Shown here: positions 1-8,497 of the stretch, piece after piece | How positions within the stretch are numbered: position 1 is the stretch's first letter | Layout: every line of letters starts with the position of its first letter | Assembly: GCF_017565645.3 (NCBI RefSeq) | Contig: NZ_CP086136.1 | Coordinates: 6,989,501-7,053,500, forward strand | DNA: 64,000 nt | Source of the DNA: Bradyrhizobium barranii subsp. barranii | GTDB lineage: Bacteria; Pseudomonadota; Alphaproteobacteria; Rhizobiales; Xanthobacteraceae | Reading direction: 5' to 3' | Made by a program: the position numbers and the translations under genes | The notes under the pieces: generated by a model | Seen by the model: the letters and a program-made list of their open reading frames with translations, nothing else | Databases searched by the model: none | What the model was told of the DNA's origin: nothing

Positions 1-794
1 TCGAGCGGACCGCTGCCATAGGTCTGATACGCCAGATGCACGCCGGCGCCCTTCACGTAGCGTGTCGCTGGAAGAGCATCACGCAGCGGCGCGGCCGCGC
101 GGCTCATGAGCGCCTCGGTCTCGGCTTCCGGCGCGACCCCAAGCTCGTCCCGAAGCCGCTGCGCTAGTGCGGCGTGGTGCCGTTCCGCCGCGCTTCGGTC
201 GCCCGCCAGCAGCAGGCTGCGGATCAGGTGCCGGCCATACACCTCGCTGAGCGGATCGAGCTCGACCAGACGGCCCGCATGCAGTGTCGCGGCGAGATGA
301 TCGCCCGCGGCATTCCTGTCCTGCACCAGACGCTCGAGCGCCTGCACGAGCCGCCCCCGCAGCGCCTCGCGGCGAAAGAACACCCAATCGTCGAACTCAG
401 GACAGTCGTCCGGAGAAAAGCCCGCCAGGAAGTCGCCGCGATAGATCCGGCAGGCCTCTTCAAACGCACCGCGATCGCAGGCGCGCTCGAACAGATGCGA
501 GTCGATCTTCAGCTCGACCTCCGGAGACCAACGCAAGCTTGTGCGGTCGGTCTCGAAAACCGCCTGGCCGAGCGTGAGCTCGACGCGGTGAAGCAGACGC
601 CGCAATCGCGCAAGGCCGGTCTCGCGGGACGTCTCGGGCCATAGCAGCGTGGCAATGACGTCGCGCGCGACGGGGCCTTTGGCTTCCGCGAGATAGACCA
701 GCAGCGCTAGCCCCTTGCGTAAGGCCAGCTTGATCGGGCGGTCGTCGGCATGGACCTCGGGGAACCCGAACGTGACAAGCGAAAAGGCCGTCAT
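1..794 (-). CDS. BTAD-type transcriptional regulator with a C-terminal hydrolase-like region, cut by the window edge
   Basis: The frame is open from an ATG at 794 down to base 1, giving 264 residues before the edge. The N-terminus (about residues 1-95) resembles the OmpR-like winged-helix fold that precedes BTAD domains, with a typical start (MTAFSLVTFGFPEV) and the stretch LLWPETSRETGLARLRRLLH. About residues 95-245 are helix-rich and match the bacterial transcriptional activator domain, including FLAGFSPDDCPEFDDWV and a terminal RDELGVAPEAETEAL. The last visible residues (YVKGAGVHLAYQTYGSGPLD) match the start of an alpha/beta hydrolase or cyclase-associated domain. The likely role is a cytoplasmic regulator fused to a ligand-binding hydrolase fold. 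It is divergent from mddA. The fusion partner is inferred from about 20 residues only. Confidence 0.75.
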   Translation of the reverse strand, partial: MTAFSLVTFGFPEVHADDRPIKLALRKGLALLVYLAEAKGPVARDVIATLLWPETSRETGLARLRRLLHRVELTLGQAVFETDRTSLRWSPEVELKIDSHLFERACDRGAFEEACRIYRGDFLAGFSPDDCPEFDDWVFFRREALRGRLVQALERLVQDRNAAGDHLAATLHAGRLVELDPLSEVYGRHLIRSLLLAGDRSAAERHHAALAQRLRDELGVAPEAETEALMSRAAAPLRDALPATRYVKGAGVHLAYQTYGSGPL

Positions 795-942
795 GGAGAT
801 CCTCCCTCCCCGGTCGGCGCCCCCGGGGGACGCGCAGGGGACGGTCCAGCGATAGCAGTCAGGCCAGATCGAGCCCGCTCGCCAGCGAGCGGTTCAGGCT
901 CCTGAATGCGGCACCGCCGCCATCGGCACAATAGGAAAAACC

Positions 943-1692
943 ATGTTCGCGCGCCTCGCAATCCTGCTCTACGCCATCGTGAGCTACGCCGTCTTCACGG
1001 CTTCATTCCTCTACGCGCTCGGTTTCGTCGGCAATTATGTCGTGCCCAAGTCAATCGACAAGTCGATCGACGTCGGCGCGCCTGCGAATTTGGGTGAGGC
1101 CATCGTCGTCAACATGCTGCTGATGAGCCTGTTTGCCATCCAGCACAGCGTCATGGCACGCCCGGCCTTCAAACGCTGGTGGGCGGGAAGCCTTCCCATC
1201 GCCTGCCAGCGCAGCACCTATGTGCTGCTCTCCAGCCTGATCCTCCTGCTGCTGTTCTGGCAGTGGCGTCCGATCCCGGCGCCGATCTGGCAGGCCAGCG
1301 GAATGATAGCGTGGCTCCTGACCGGCGTACATTGGCTCGGCTGGCTGATTGCGTTCGCCTCGACCTACATGATCGATCATTTCGATCTGTTCGGCCTGCG
1401 CCAGGCTCTCGTCGCGTTGCGCGGAGCCGAGATATCAGGTCAATCCTTCCGGACGCCGCTGCTCTACAAGATCGTGCGGCATCCGCTCATGCTGGGCTTT
1501 CTGCTCGCGTTCTGGGCGACGCCCGAGATGACCGCCGGCCATCTGCTGTTCGCGATCGCGAACACGGCCTACATCCTGGTCGCCCTGCAGTTCGAGGAGC
1601 GGGACCTGATCGCCGAGTTCGGCGCGACCTACCAGGACTATCGCCGGCGCGTTCCGATGCTGTTGCCGCGCATTTTCGGAGCGCCCCGATGA
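943..1692 (+). CDS. mddA: MddA-like methanethiol S-methyltransferase (membrane)
   Basis: This 249-residue integral membrane protein has about five hydrophobic segments, at roughly residues 5-30, 60-78, 96-112, 121-140 and 187-215. Its C-terminus is of the isoprenylcysteine methyltransferase type: KIVRHPLMLGFLLAFW followed by LQFEERDLIAEFG. Length and motifs fit MddA, which methylates methanethiol to dimethylsulfide using S-adenosylmethionine and is known from soil bacteria including Bradyrhizobium. A plain NnrU/ICMT-type membrane methyltransferase is the alternative. The stop codon overlaps the next ATG by four bases (ATGA), so the downstream oxidoreductase is probably translationally coupled. 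Confidence 0.7.
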   Translation: MFARLAILLYAIVSYAVFTASFLYALGFVGNYVVPKSIDKSIDVGAPANLGEAIVVNMLLMSLFAIQHSVMARPAFKRWWAGSLPIACQRSTYVLLSSLILLLLFWQWRPIPAPIWQASGMIAWLLTGVHWLGWLIAFASTYMIDHFDLFGLRQALVALRGAEISGQSFRTPLLYKIVRHPLMLGFLLAFWATPEMTAGHLLFAIANTAYILVALQFEERDLIAEFGATYQDYRRRVPMLLPRIFGAPR

Positions 1693-2666
1693 AAGCGGTT
1701 CTGTGCAATTCGTTCACTGGCCCTGCGGATCTGCGCCTCGGTGAGATCGCTACGCCGCGGCCTGCCAGCGACGAGATTCTCATCGACGTCCATGCGGCGT
1801 CCGTGAGCTTCATGGACCAGTTGCTGGTCTCGGGCCTCTACCAGATGCGGCCGGCGACGCCCTTCGTGCCCGGCACGGAAGCTTCCGGCGTCGTCGTCGC
1901 GGTCGGCGACAAGGTCACGATGTTCGCACCCGGCGATCGCGTGGCCTGCAGTGAATGGACCGGCGGCTACGCCGAACGGATGATTGCGAAGGAATCGAAG
2001 AGCGTGCGGCTGCCTGATGGCGTCGCGTTCGAAGCCGGGGCGACGGTGCTGCATAATTACGGCACGGCCTATTACGCGCTGGCCGAGCGGGCACGGGCTC
2101 AGCGCGGCGAAACACTGTTGGTCACGGGCGCGGCCGGCGGGGTTGGACTCGCCGCCGTCGACCTCGGGCGTCATCTCGGCCTGCGCGTCATCGCCGGTGT
2201 CGGCTCCGACGACAAGGCCGACCTGGTGCGCGGTTACGGCGCCAGCGAGGTCATCAACTATCGCAGCGAGGACCTGCGCAGCCGGATCAAGTCGATCACA
2301 TCGGGAGACGGCATCGATATCGGCTTCGACAATGTCGGCGGCGCGATTTTCGAGCAGATGGCCCGATCGATGAAGTGGGGCGGACGGCTGATGCCGATCG
2401 GCTTCACCAGCGGCGAGATTCCACAGATCCCGATGAACCTGCCTCTCCTGAAAAATTACGCCATCATCGGCGTCTTTGTCGGCGCCTGGGCGGAGAAATT
2501 CTCCGCGGAGGCCGCGCGCATGAATGACACGCTGATGCAATTGCTGGCCGACGGAAAGATCCGCCCGCACATCGACCGCGTCCTCCCTTTGGAGGAGGCC
2601 GGCGACGCCATGCGCGCCGTCGCCAATCGCACGGTTCACGGACGAATTGTCCTCAAGATCAGGTAG
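1689..2666 (+). CDS. NADPH:quinone oxidoreductase family protein (zinc-free MDR)
   Basis: The protein has 325 residues. The start at 1689 is chosen because it gives the canonical N-terminus (MKAVLCNSFTGPADLRLGEI) and an ATGA overlap with mddA; the frame is open further upstream but that part is a shadow of mddA. It has an N-terminal GroES-like domain, then a Rossmann domain with the dinucleotide motif GAAGGVGLAAVDLG near residue 145. It lacks the zinc-binding cysteine cluster of alcohol dehydrogenases. The family reduces quinones or enone substrates with NADPH in the cytoplasm. Coupling to the methyltransferase suggests a shared process, but the substrate cannot be read from sequence. Confidence 0.85.
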   Translation: MKAVLCNSFTGPADLRLGEIATPRPASDEILIDVHAASVSFMDQLLVSGLYQMRPATPFVPGTEASGVVVAVGDKVTMFAPGDRVACSEWTGGYAERMIAKESKSVRLPDGVAFEAGATVLHNYGTAYYALAERARAQRGETLLVTGAAGGVGLAAVDLGRHLGLRVIAGVGSDDKADLVRGYGASEVINYRSEDLRSRIKSITSGDGIDIGFDNVGGAIFEQMARSMKWGGRLMPIGFTSGEIPQIPMNLPLLKNYAIIGVFVGAWAEKFSAEAARMNDTLMQLLADGKIRPHIDRVLPLEEAGDAMRAVANRTVHGRIVLKIR

Positions 2667-2699
2667 ACTGCGCCCGACGAGGAAGAGAGGATAAAACCG

Positions 2700-3455
2700 A
2701 TGACCGAGATCATCATCGACAAGCGCTTTTGCGGTCCTCCGAACTCCGGGAACGGCGGCTATGTCTGCGGCCGGCTGGCCCGCCACATTCCCGGCGGCGC
2801 CGAGGTGACGCTGCGCGCACCGCCTCCCCTGGACAAGCCGCTCGATGCTGTCGCTACGGACGACGGCACATGGGAGCTTCGCGACGGCGCCAAGGTCGTC
2901 GCGACCGGGCGCGCGACGAGCGTCGAGCTTGCGCGCGTGGAGACAGCCAGCTTGCAGGAAGCACGCGCGGCCGAATTGCTGGCGCTGTTCAAGCCGCACG
3001 AGCATCCGCTGCCGAACTGTTTCGTCTGCGGTCCCGCAAGAGCGAAAGGCGACGGCCTGCGCATTTTCGCCGGATCGCTCGGACGTCGGGCGCAAAGCCC
3101 CGTTCTCGCGGCGAGCTGGACGCCAGATCCAAATCTGGCCGCCGAGGATGGCCTGATCGCGCCAGAATTTCTCTGGTCGGCGCTCGATTGTCCCACCGGC
3201 TTTGCCTGCAATTGCGATCAGCAGAGCAGCGCATTCGACAAGACGCCGCTGCTACTGGGGCGGATGTCGGCGCGGATTGAAGCCCGGCCGCGCCCCGGCG
3301 ACCACTGCATCATCACAGCCTGGCCAACCGGCCGCGACGGCCGCAAGCGTACGGCCGAGGCCGCGCTCCACGATGAAACCGGGAAGTTGCTGGCCGTGGC
3401 CCGTATGACATGGATTGCGGTGGAACGCGAGGTGCAGCTCGGGCGTACTTCGTAG
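2700..3455 (+). CDS. Conserved hypothetical protein, possibly hotdog/thioesterase-like
   Basis: The protein has 251 residues and starts with ATG 33 bases after the oxidoreductase, with GGAAGAGAGG upstream as a Shine-Dalgarno region. I see no signal peptide or membrane segment. A cysteine-rich motif, NCFVCGPARAKGDGLRIFAG, lies near residue 105, and a second half begins around LAASWTPDPNLA. The two-half layout resembles double-hotdog thioesterase-like proteins, but this is only a resemblance. The TAG stop lies inside the first bases of a dispersed palindromic repeat, so the extreme C-terminus (GRTS) may have been set by repeat insertion. It probably belongs to the mddA operon. Confidence 0.7.
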   Translation: MTEIIIDKRFCGPPNSGNGGYVCGRLARHIPGGAEVTLRAPPPLDKPLDAVATDDGTWELRDGAKVVATGRATSVELARVETASLQEARAAELLALFKPHEHPLPNCFVCGPARAKGDGLRIFAGSLGRRAQSPVLAASWTPDPNLAAEDGLIAPEFLWSALDCPTGFACNCDQQSSAFDKTPLLLGRMSARIEARPRPGDHCIITAWPTGRDGRKRTAEAALHDETGKLLAVARMTWIAVEREVQLGRTS

Positions 3456-3570
3456 GGTGGGCAAAGGCGCGAAGCGCCGTGCCCATCACTCTCAGCTCCG
3501 TTGAGCGACATGGTGGGCACGCTTCCGCCTCCGCTCTTCGAGCTACGGCGGACAAGTCGCTTTGCCCTAC
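3451..3570. repeat. Dispersed palindromic repeat, copy 1
   Basis: The element begins CGTAGGGTGGGCAAAG and ends GCTTTGCCCTAC, so its ends form a long imperfect inverted repeat. Inside are CGCGAAGCGCCGTGCCCA and the block CTTCCGCCTCCGCTCTTCG. Copies recur at 5007-5136 in the same orientation and at 17465-17588 in the opposite orientation. This copy supplies the stop codon of the preceding gene. Confidence 0.9.
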
Positions 3571-3762
3571 CTACTTCTAATCACGCAACACATCCGTCGC
3601 CGCACCTTCGGCCTGCACCAATCCGCATTCTCCTGCACGCCCGCGGCCGCGCTTGCGACGGTTTACCTTGCGTCAAGCACGCCCGGCAATCGATGGCTGT
3701 CTTAAAAGGCTTGTTAGGAGCGGTCATCGTTGTTGGCGCCCGGAATACGGGGACGCTTTGCA

Positions 3763-4971
3763 ATGCAATCGGACGAGGGACTCTACAGTGCGCCACGCTG
3801 GCGCCTGACACGCTGGCTCGCCGAGCCGGGGCTAGGTGTTCCCGACGACATCCGCGCCGCGCTCATTGTCCAGCTCTATGGATCGCTGCCGGTTTTTGCT
3901 GCCGGCGCCGTCAACACCATTGCCGTCGCCGCCGTGATCGCTGGCCGCAAGCAGACTGCACCATTCATTGTCTGGCTGGTCATGGAGATCGCGATCTGCC
4001 TGGCCCGCCTCGCCGTGCTCGTCAGCGCGCATCGCAGGGCGCGTGCCCACCGCCCGACGCCGACCGACCTTCATCTCCTGCTCGCGGTCGCCTGGAGCGC
4101 CAGCGTTGGATTTGGCGTCGTTGCCAGCCTGGCCAGCGGGGACTGGGTCGTCGCCATGCTGGCCTCGCTCTCGGCGGCGGCGATGGTCGGCGGCATCTGC
4201 TTCCGCAATTTCGGCGCGCCGCGGCTGGCCGGGACCATGATCCTGCTGAGCCTCGGTCCCATCATCCCTGGCGCTGCGTTCGCCGGCGAGCCGCTGTTCT
4301 ACATCGTCTACCTCCAGGTGCCGATGTATCTGGCCGCGATGACGGCCGCCGCCTTCCGCCTCAATCGGATGCTGATCACCACCATGCGCGCCGAACGCGA
4401 GAACAGCCATCGCGCGCATCATGATGCACTCACGGGGCTGCTCAATCGCGCGGGCTTCGTCGAGGCACTCAGCGCCAGACTTGGAGCCCACGCCGAACGA
4501 CGGTTCGCTGTGATGTTCTTCGATCTCGACGACTTCAAACCGGTCAACGACACGTTCGGACATGCGGCGGGCGACGAGGTGCTGAAAGCGGTGGCCGGGC
4601 GCGTGCGCCGGGCGCTGCCGGACGGCGCGGTGGTCGCCCGGATGGGCGGTGACGAGTTCGTCGTGCTCGTCGACGGCGTCACGGCCGAAATGGCCCAAGA
4701 GGCGGGATACCGCCTCATCAGCGAGGTTGCCGTCTCCTATGAGCTCGGCGGCGAGGTGCGCGCCGGTGTCGGCGCCAGCGTCGGCATTGCGATGTCGCCG
4801 GATCATGGCGCCGAAGTCGAGGAATTGCTCGCGGTCGCCGATGCAGCACTTTACGAGGCGAAGTCAGGCGGCAAATCGCGTTGCTGCCTGGCCTCGGTCG
4901 AGACCAACCTCGCCGCGTTACGTCGCCTCCAGCAGAGCGGCCCGAAAACCCCGGTCGCAAGCGCCGCCTGA
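3763..4971 (+). CDS. Membrane-anchored diguanylate cyclase (GGDEF)
   Basis: The protein has 402 residues from ATG 3763; an in-frame TTG at 3730 is less likely. About residues 35-225 contain six hydrophobic segments, so the sensor part is membrane-embedded. The GGDEF domain starts at HDALTGLLNRAGF and contains FFDLDDFKPVND and an intact active site, ARMGGDEFVVL, so cyclic-di-GMP synthesis is expected. No RxxD inhibitory site is seen at the usual position before GGDEF (PDGAVVARM instead), which suggests no product inhibition at that site. No EAL domain is present. The gene stands alone between two copies of the palindromic repeat. Confidence 0.9.
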   Translation: MQSDEGLYSAPRWRLTRWLAEPGLGVPDDIRAALIVQLYGSLPVFAAGAVNTIAVAAVIAGRKQTAPFIVWLVMEIAICLARLAVLVSAHRRARAHRPTPTDLHLLLAVAWSASVGFGVVASLASGDWVVAMLASLSAAAMVGGICFRNFGAPRLAGTMILLSLGPIIPGAAFAGEPLFYIVYLQVPMYLAAMTAAAFRLNRMLITTMRAERENSHRAHHDALTGLLNRAGFVEALSARLGAHAERRFAVMFFDLDDFKPVNDTFGHAAGDEVLKAVAGRVRRALPDGAVVARMGGDEFVVLVDGVTAEMAQEAGYRLISEVAVSYELGGEVRAGVGASVGIAMSPDHGAEVEELLAVADAALYEAKSGGKSRCCLASVETNLAALRRLQQSGPKTPVASAA

Positions 4972-5006
4972 CGCAGTACGACTAACCCACCCCACAAACG
5001 CGATCT

Positions 5007-5136
5007 CGTAGGGTGGACAAAGGCGCGTAGCGCCGTGCCCACGACTTCTGTCTTGGCTTTGTCGAGCGACATGTTGAGCACGCTTCCGCCTCCGCTCTTC
5101 GAGCTACGGCGGACAAGTCGCTTTGCCTACCCTACG
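5007..5136. repeat. Dispersed palindromic repeat, copy 2
   Basis: It is the same element as at 3451-3570: it begins CGTAGGGTGGACAAAGGCGC, contains the CTTCCGCCTCCGCTCTTCG block, and ends CTTTGCCTACCCTACG. It fills the space between the convergent diguanylate cyclase and trmJ genes, ending four bases before the trmJ stop codon. Confidence 0.9.
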
Positions 5137-5140
5137 AGAC

Positions 5141-6340
5141 CTACGCGCTTGGCTCGATCATCCCCTGCAGCCGCACCAGCTCCGCCTCGAGATCGCGCTC
5201 CACGTCCGCTGCCCGGATCTCCAGCACGCGATAGTCGCGCGCCTCCAGCCACGTCCGCCGGCCCGCACGATCAGCCGCGATGGTCTCGCCCTCGCCCGGG
5301 TTGACCAGCTCGATCGCGACCCGGTGTGGGAACGAGACGAAATCGGGAATGTGCCGGCCGACCGGGGTCTGGCGCTTGAACCCTCCTGCGAAGCGGCGGT
5401 CGCGGGTCAGGGCCTGCCAGAGCAGGCGCTCGGCATCGGTCGGGTTGCGGCGGAGCAGGCGGGCGAGGCCGCGCACGGTCGATCCGCTGTCGGGCACGCC
5501 GCCGCCCTGGCCGTGCTCGGCCAGCAGCGCGCGCAGACGCGTGGCCTGCTCGCCGTCGAGCACGCCGCCCTTGGCCGGGCCCTTGCGCCCTTCCGCGATC
5601 GCCATCACCACACCATGCAGGGTGTGCATGTCCTGCTTGGTCGGCTCCATCCGGCTGAAGATGTTGCGCAGGTTGACCAGCATGGTGTCGCGCTTCTCGG
5701 CCGGGCGCAGGAATTCGACCCGGTCGAGCTCGCGGATGAGGTTGTCGAAGAAGGCCTGCATCTGGTGCTGCGAGGCGCGCTCGGAGCGCTCGGGCATGCT
5801 GTGCGGCAGTTCGCCTGACGTTGCCCGCTTGAACCATTCATAGCCGACCAGCAGCACGGCCTGGGCGAGGTTGAGCGAGGCAAAGCCCGGATTGACCGGG
5901 AAGGTGATGATGCGATTCGAGAGCCCGACCTCCTCGTTGGTCAGCCCCCAGCGCTCGCGGCCGAACAGGATGCCGGCCTTGCCCCCGGTCGCGACGTGAC
6001 CCGAGATCTCGGCCGCAGCTGCCTCCGGCCCGACCACCGGCTTGGCCTGGTCATGGGGACGCGCGGTGGTGGCGAACAGCAGGTCGAGATCTGCGACCGC
6101 CTCGCCGACCGTGTCGAACAATTCGACCTTTTCCAGAATATAGTCGGCGCCGGCCGCGGCGCGCTGGGCGGCGATGTTGGGCCAGCCGTCGCGGGGATTG
6201 ACGATGCGCAATCGGCTGAGCGCAAAATTGCCCATGGCGCGCGCGGCCATGCCGATGTTTTCGCCAAGCTGCGGCTCGACCAGGATCACGATGGGACCGT
6301 CGAGGGAAAGGCCCGCCTTGGTCTTGTCAGTCCCCGACAT
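5141..6340 (-). CDS. trmJ: TrmJ-like tRNA 2'-O-methyltransferase fused to a DUF559 domain
   Basis: The protein has 399 residues. Residues 1-250 are a SPOUT methyltransferase with ILVEPQLGENIGMAARAMGN at the start, ILFGRERWGLTNEE, and the knotted C-terminal motif NPGFASLNLAQAV. TrmJ methylates position 32 of tRNA with S-adenosylmethionine. Residues about 285-395 look like a DUF559 (Vsr-like PD-(D/E)XK) domain: ARLLRRNPTDAERLLWQAL then GGFKRQTPVGRHIPDFV. The usual EVDGxxH catalytic stretch reads IELVNPGEGE here, so nuclease activity is probably lost. Typical TrmJ is about 250 residues, so the fusion is unusual. It converges on the palindromic repeat. Confidence 0.85.
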   Translation of the reverse strand: MSGTDKTKAGLSLDGPIVILVEPQLGENIGMAARAMGNFALSRLRIVNPRDGWPNIAAQRAAAGADYILEKVELFDTVGEAVADLDLLFATTARPHDQAKPVVGPEAAAAEISGHVATGGKAGILFGRERWGLTNEEVGLSNRIITFPVNPGFASLNLAQAVLLVGYEWFKRATSGELPHSMPERSERASQHQMQAFFDNLIRELDRVEFLRPAEKRDTMLVNLRNIFSRMEPTKQDMHTLHGVVMAIAEGRKGPAKGGVLDGEQATRLRALLAEHGQGGGVPDSGSTVRGLARLLRRNPTDAERLLWQALTRDRRFAGGFKRQTPVGRHIPDFVSFPHRVAIELVNPGEGETIAADRAGRRTWLEARDYRVLEIRAADVERDLEAELVRLQGMIEPSA

Positions 6341-6679
6341 CTCGCTTCGCTTTCACACTGGTTCTCAAGGCCTTGGCAAGGCGCTCTTCAGGAGTTGATT
6401 CAAAGCCGGCCCAAGGGGGCGGCTGCCCGTTCGCTTGTCGTTTGCCTGTCCTGACGAAATTCTCAAGGGAAATAACGGGTTGGATTCGACTTTTGAATCT
6501 CTTCTGAAGCCTGAGGCCCGCCCCCTGCGGCAGGGCCCGCCCGCCCCGCATCTGGGCAAGCTGGATGAGCTAAAAGTGCATAATCCCTTGGCTTTCGCCC
6601 GCTGCAGTCAGGTGCTATGAGGCGGCGGATATTCCCGTTCGCGCCCCCGGGCGCCCGTTCCCAAGAGGCTTCTCCGATC
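6341..6679. other. Intergenic region between trmJ and icd
   Basis: This 339-base region lies between divergent genes and must hold both promoters. I see a weak inverted repeat (GGATTC...GAATCT, 6482-6500) but no convincing -35/-10 pair, and no gene. An upstream extension of the icd reading frame to 6617 is open but lacks a start in a sensible context. Confidence 0.5.
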
Positions 6680-7891
6680 ATGGCAAAAATCAAGGTGTCC
6701 AACCCCGTCGTCGAACTCGATGGCGACGAGATGACCCGGATCATCTGGCAGTACATCAAGGACAAGCTGATCAACCCGTACCTCGATGTCGAGCTGCTGT
6801 ATTTCGACCTGGGCATGGAGTACCGCGACGAGACCAACGATCAGGTCACCATCGACGCCGCCGAGGCGATCAAGAAGGTCGGCGTCGGCGTCAAGTGCGC
6901 CACCATCACCCCGGACGAGGCCCGGGTGAAGGAGTTCAACCTCAAGCAGATGTGGAAGTCGCCGAACGGCACCATCCGCAACATCCTCGGCGGGGTGATC
7001 TTCCGCGAGCCGATCATCTGCAAGAACGTGCCGCGCCTGGTTCCCGGCTGGACCAAGCCGATCATCATCGGCCGCCACGCCTATGGCGACCAGTACCGCG
7101 CCACCGACATCAAGTTCCCGGGCAAGGGCACGCTGTCGATGAAGTTCGTCGGCGAGGACGGCACCGTCATCGAGAAGGAAGTGTTCAAGGCGCCCGGCGC
7201 CGGTGTCGCCATGGAGATGTACAATCTCGACGACTCCATCATCGACTTCGCCCGCGCCTCGCTGAACTACGGCCTGCTGCGCAACTACCCGGTCTACCTC
7301 TCGACCAAGAACACCATCCTCAAGGTCTATGACGGCCGCTTCAAGGACATCTTCCAGGACATCTACGACCGCGAATTCAAGAAGGAATTCGAGGCCAGGG
7401 GCCTGACCTACGAGCACCGCCTGATCGACGACATGGTGGCCTCGGCGCTGAAATGGTCCGGCGGCTATGTCTGGGCCTGTAAGAACTACGACGGCGACGT
7501 GCAGTCCGACACGGTCGCGCAGGGCTACGGCTCGCTCGGCCTGATGACCTCGGTGCTGCTCACCCCCGACGGCAAGACCGTGGAAGCCGAAGCCGCCCAC
7601 GGCACGGTGACCCGCCACTACCGCGAGCACCAGAAGGGCAAGGAGACCTCGACCAACTCGATCGCGTCGATCTTCGCCTGGACCCGTGGCCTCGCCCACC
7701 GCGCCAAGCTCGACAACAATGCCGAGCTCGCCAAGTTCGCGAGCACGCTGGAGAAGGTCTGCGTCGACACCGTCGAGGAAGGCTACATGACCAAGGACCT
7801 CGCGCTCCTGGTCGGCGCCGACCAGCGCTGGCTCTCGACCACCGGCTTCCTCGACAAGGTTGCCGAGAATCTCACGAAAGCGTTGGCGTAA
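6680..7891 (+). CDS. icd: NADP-dependent isocitrate dehydrogenase
   Basis: The protein has 403 residues. ATG at 6680 is chosen because it gives the family N-terminus [20 protein letters not shown] and the usual length of about 404. It converts isocitrate to 2-oxoglutarate with NADP in the cytoplasmic TCA cycle. It is the dimeric, eukaryote-like subfamily, with the substrate motif [12 protein letters not shown], the catalytic region [20 protein letters not shown] and the cofactor region [12 protein letters not shown]. It is a single-gene unit, followed by a strong intrinsic terminator. Confidence 0.97.
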   Translation: MAKIKVSNPVVELDGDEMTRIIWQYIKDKLINPYLDVELLYFDLGMEYRDETNDQVTIDAAEAIKKVGVGVKCATITPDEARVKEFNLKQMWKSPNGTIRNILGGVIFREPIICKNVPRLVPGWTKPIIIGRHAYGDQYRATDIKFPGKGTLSMKFVGEDGTVIEKEVFKAPGAGVAMEMYNLDDSIIDFARASLNYGLLRNYPVYLSTKNTILKVYDGRFKDIFQDIYDREFKKEFEARGLTYEHRLIDDMVASALKWSGGYVWACKNYDGDVQSDTVAQGYGSLGLMTSVLLTPDGKTVEAEAAHGTVTRHYREHQKGKETSTNSIASIFAWTRGLAHRAKLDNNAELAKFASTLEKVCVDTVEEGYMTKDLALLVGADQRWLSTTGFLDKVAENLTKALA

Positions 7892-7932
7892 GCCCGCGCA
7901 TTATTTTCGTCTGATCGGGGTTAGACATCATT

Positions 7933-7963
7933 ATGGGCCGCGCCGAGGCGCGGCCCATTTTTT
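7933..7963 (+). terminator. Rho-independent terminator of icd
   Basis: A perfect 10-bp stem, ATGGGCCGCG with CGCGGCCCAT, encloses the loop CCGAGG and is followed by six T residues at 7958-7963. It lies 42 bases after the icd stop. Confidence 0.92.
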
Positions 7964-7989
7964 GAGCCCCCTCGCGCGGAGATGCGACC

Positions 7990-8493
7990 ATGTCGATCAA
8001 GCTTGCCGTCCCCTGCCTGATGCTGCTGGCCGCCATGGCCGGACCCGCCGCAGCCGCGGAGCCGCTCCCCGACGCCATCGCCGCCCCCGGCGAGACCGTC
8101 GTGCTCAGCGTCCATGCCGAAGGCGCGCAGGTCTATGACTGCAAGGCAGCCGCCGACGGCAAGCTTGCCTGGGCCTTCCGCGAGCCGGTGGCGACGCTGC
8201 TCGCCGAGGGCAAGACCGTCGGCCGCCACTATGCCGGCCCGAACTGGGAACTCGCCGACGGCAGCGCCGTGGCCGGCAAGGCCATCGGCAACGCGCCGGG
8301 CGCAACCGCCGCCGATATCCCCTGGCTCAAGCTGGAGGTCGCCTCCCGCCGCGGCAGCGGCATCCTGACGCCGGTCACCACCGTCCAGCGCATCAACACC
8401 CACGGCGGCAAGCTCGACGGCGCATGCGACACGGCCGGCGAATTCAAAAGCGCGCCCTACTCGGCCGACTACATTTTCCTGAAGAAGGGATGA
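7990..8493 (+). CDS. DUF3455-type secreted protein
   Basis: The protein has 167 residues. The first 22 form a signal peptide (LAVPCLMLLAAMAGPAAAAE) with an AxA cleavage site, so it is exported. The mature part shows DUF3455-like features: VLSVHAEGAQVYDCK, GRHYAGPNWELADGS, and a C-terminal THGGKLDGACDTAGEF with two cysteines. The biochemical function of the family is unknown. It lies downstream of the icd terminator, so it probably has its own promoter, and it converges with the channel gene four bases away. Confidence 0.8.
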   Translation: MSIKLAVPCLMLLAAMAGPAAAAEPLPDAIAAPGETVVLSVHAEGAQVYDCKAAADGKLAWAFREPVATLLAEGKTVGRHYAGPNWELADGSAVAGKAIGNAPGATAADIPWLKLEVASRRGSGILTPVTTVQRINTHGGKLDGACDTAGEFKSAPYSADYIFLKKG

Positions 8494-8497
8494 CCGC

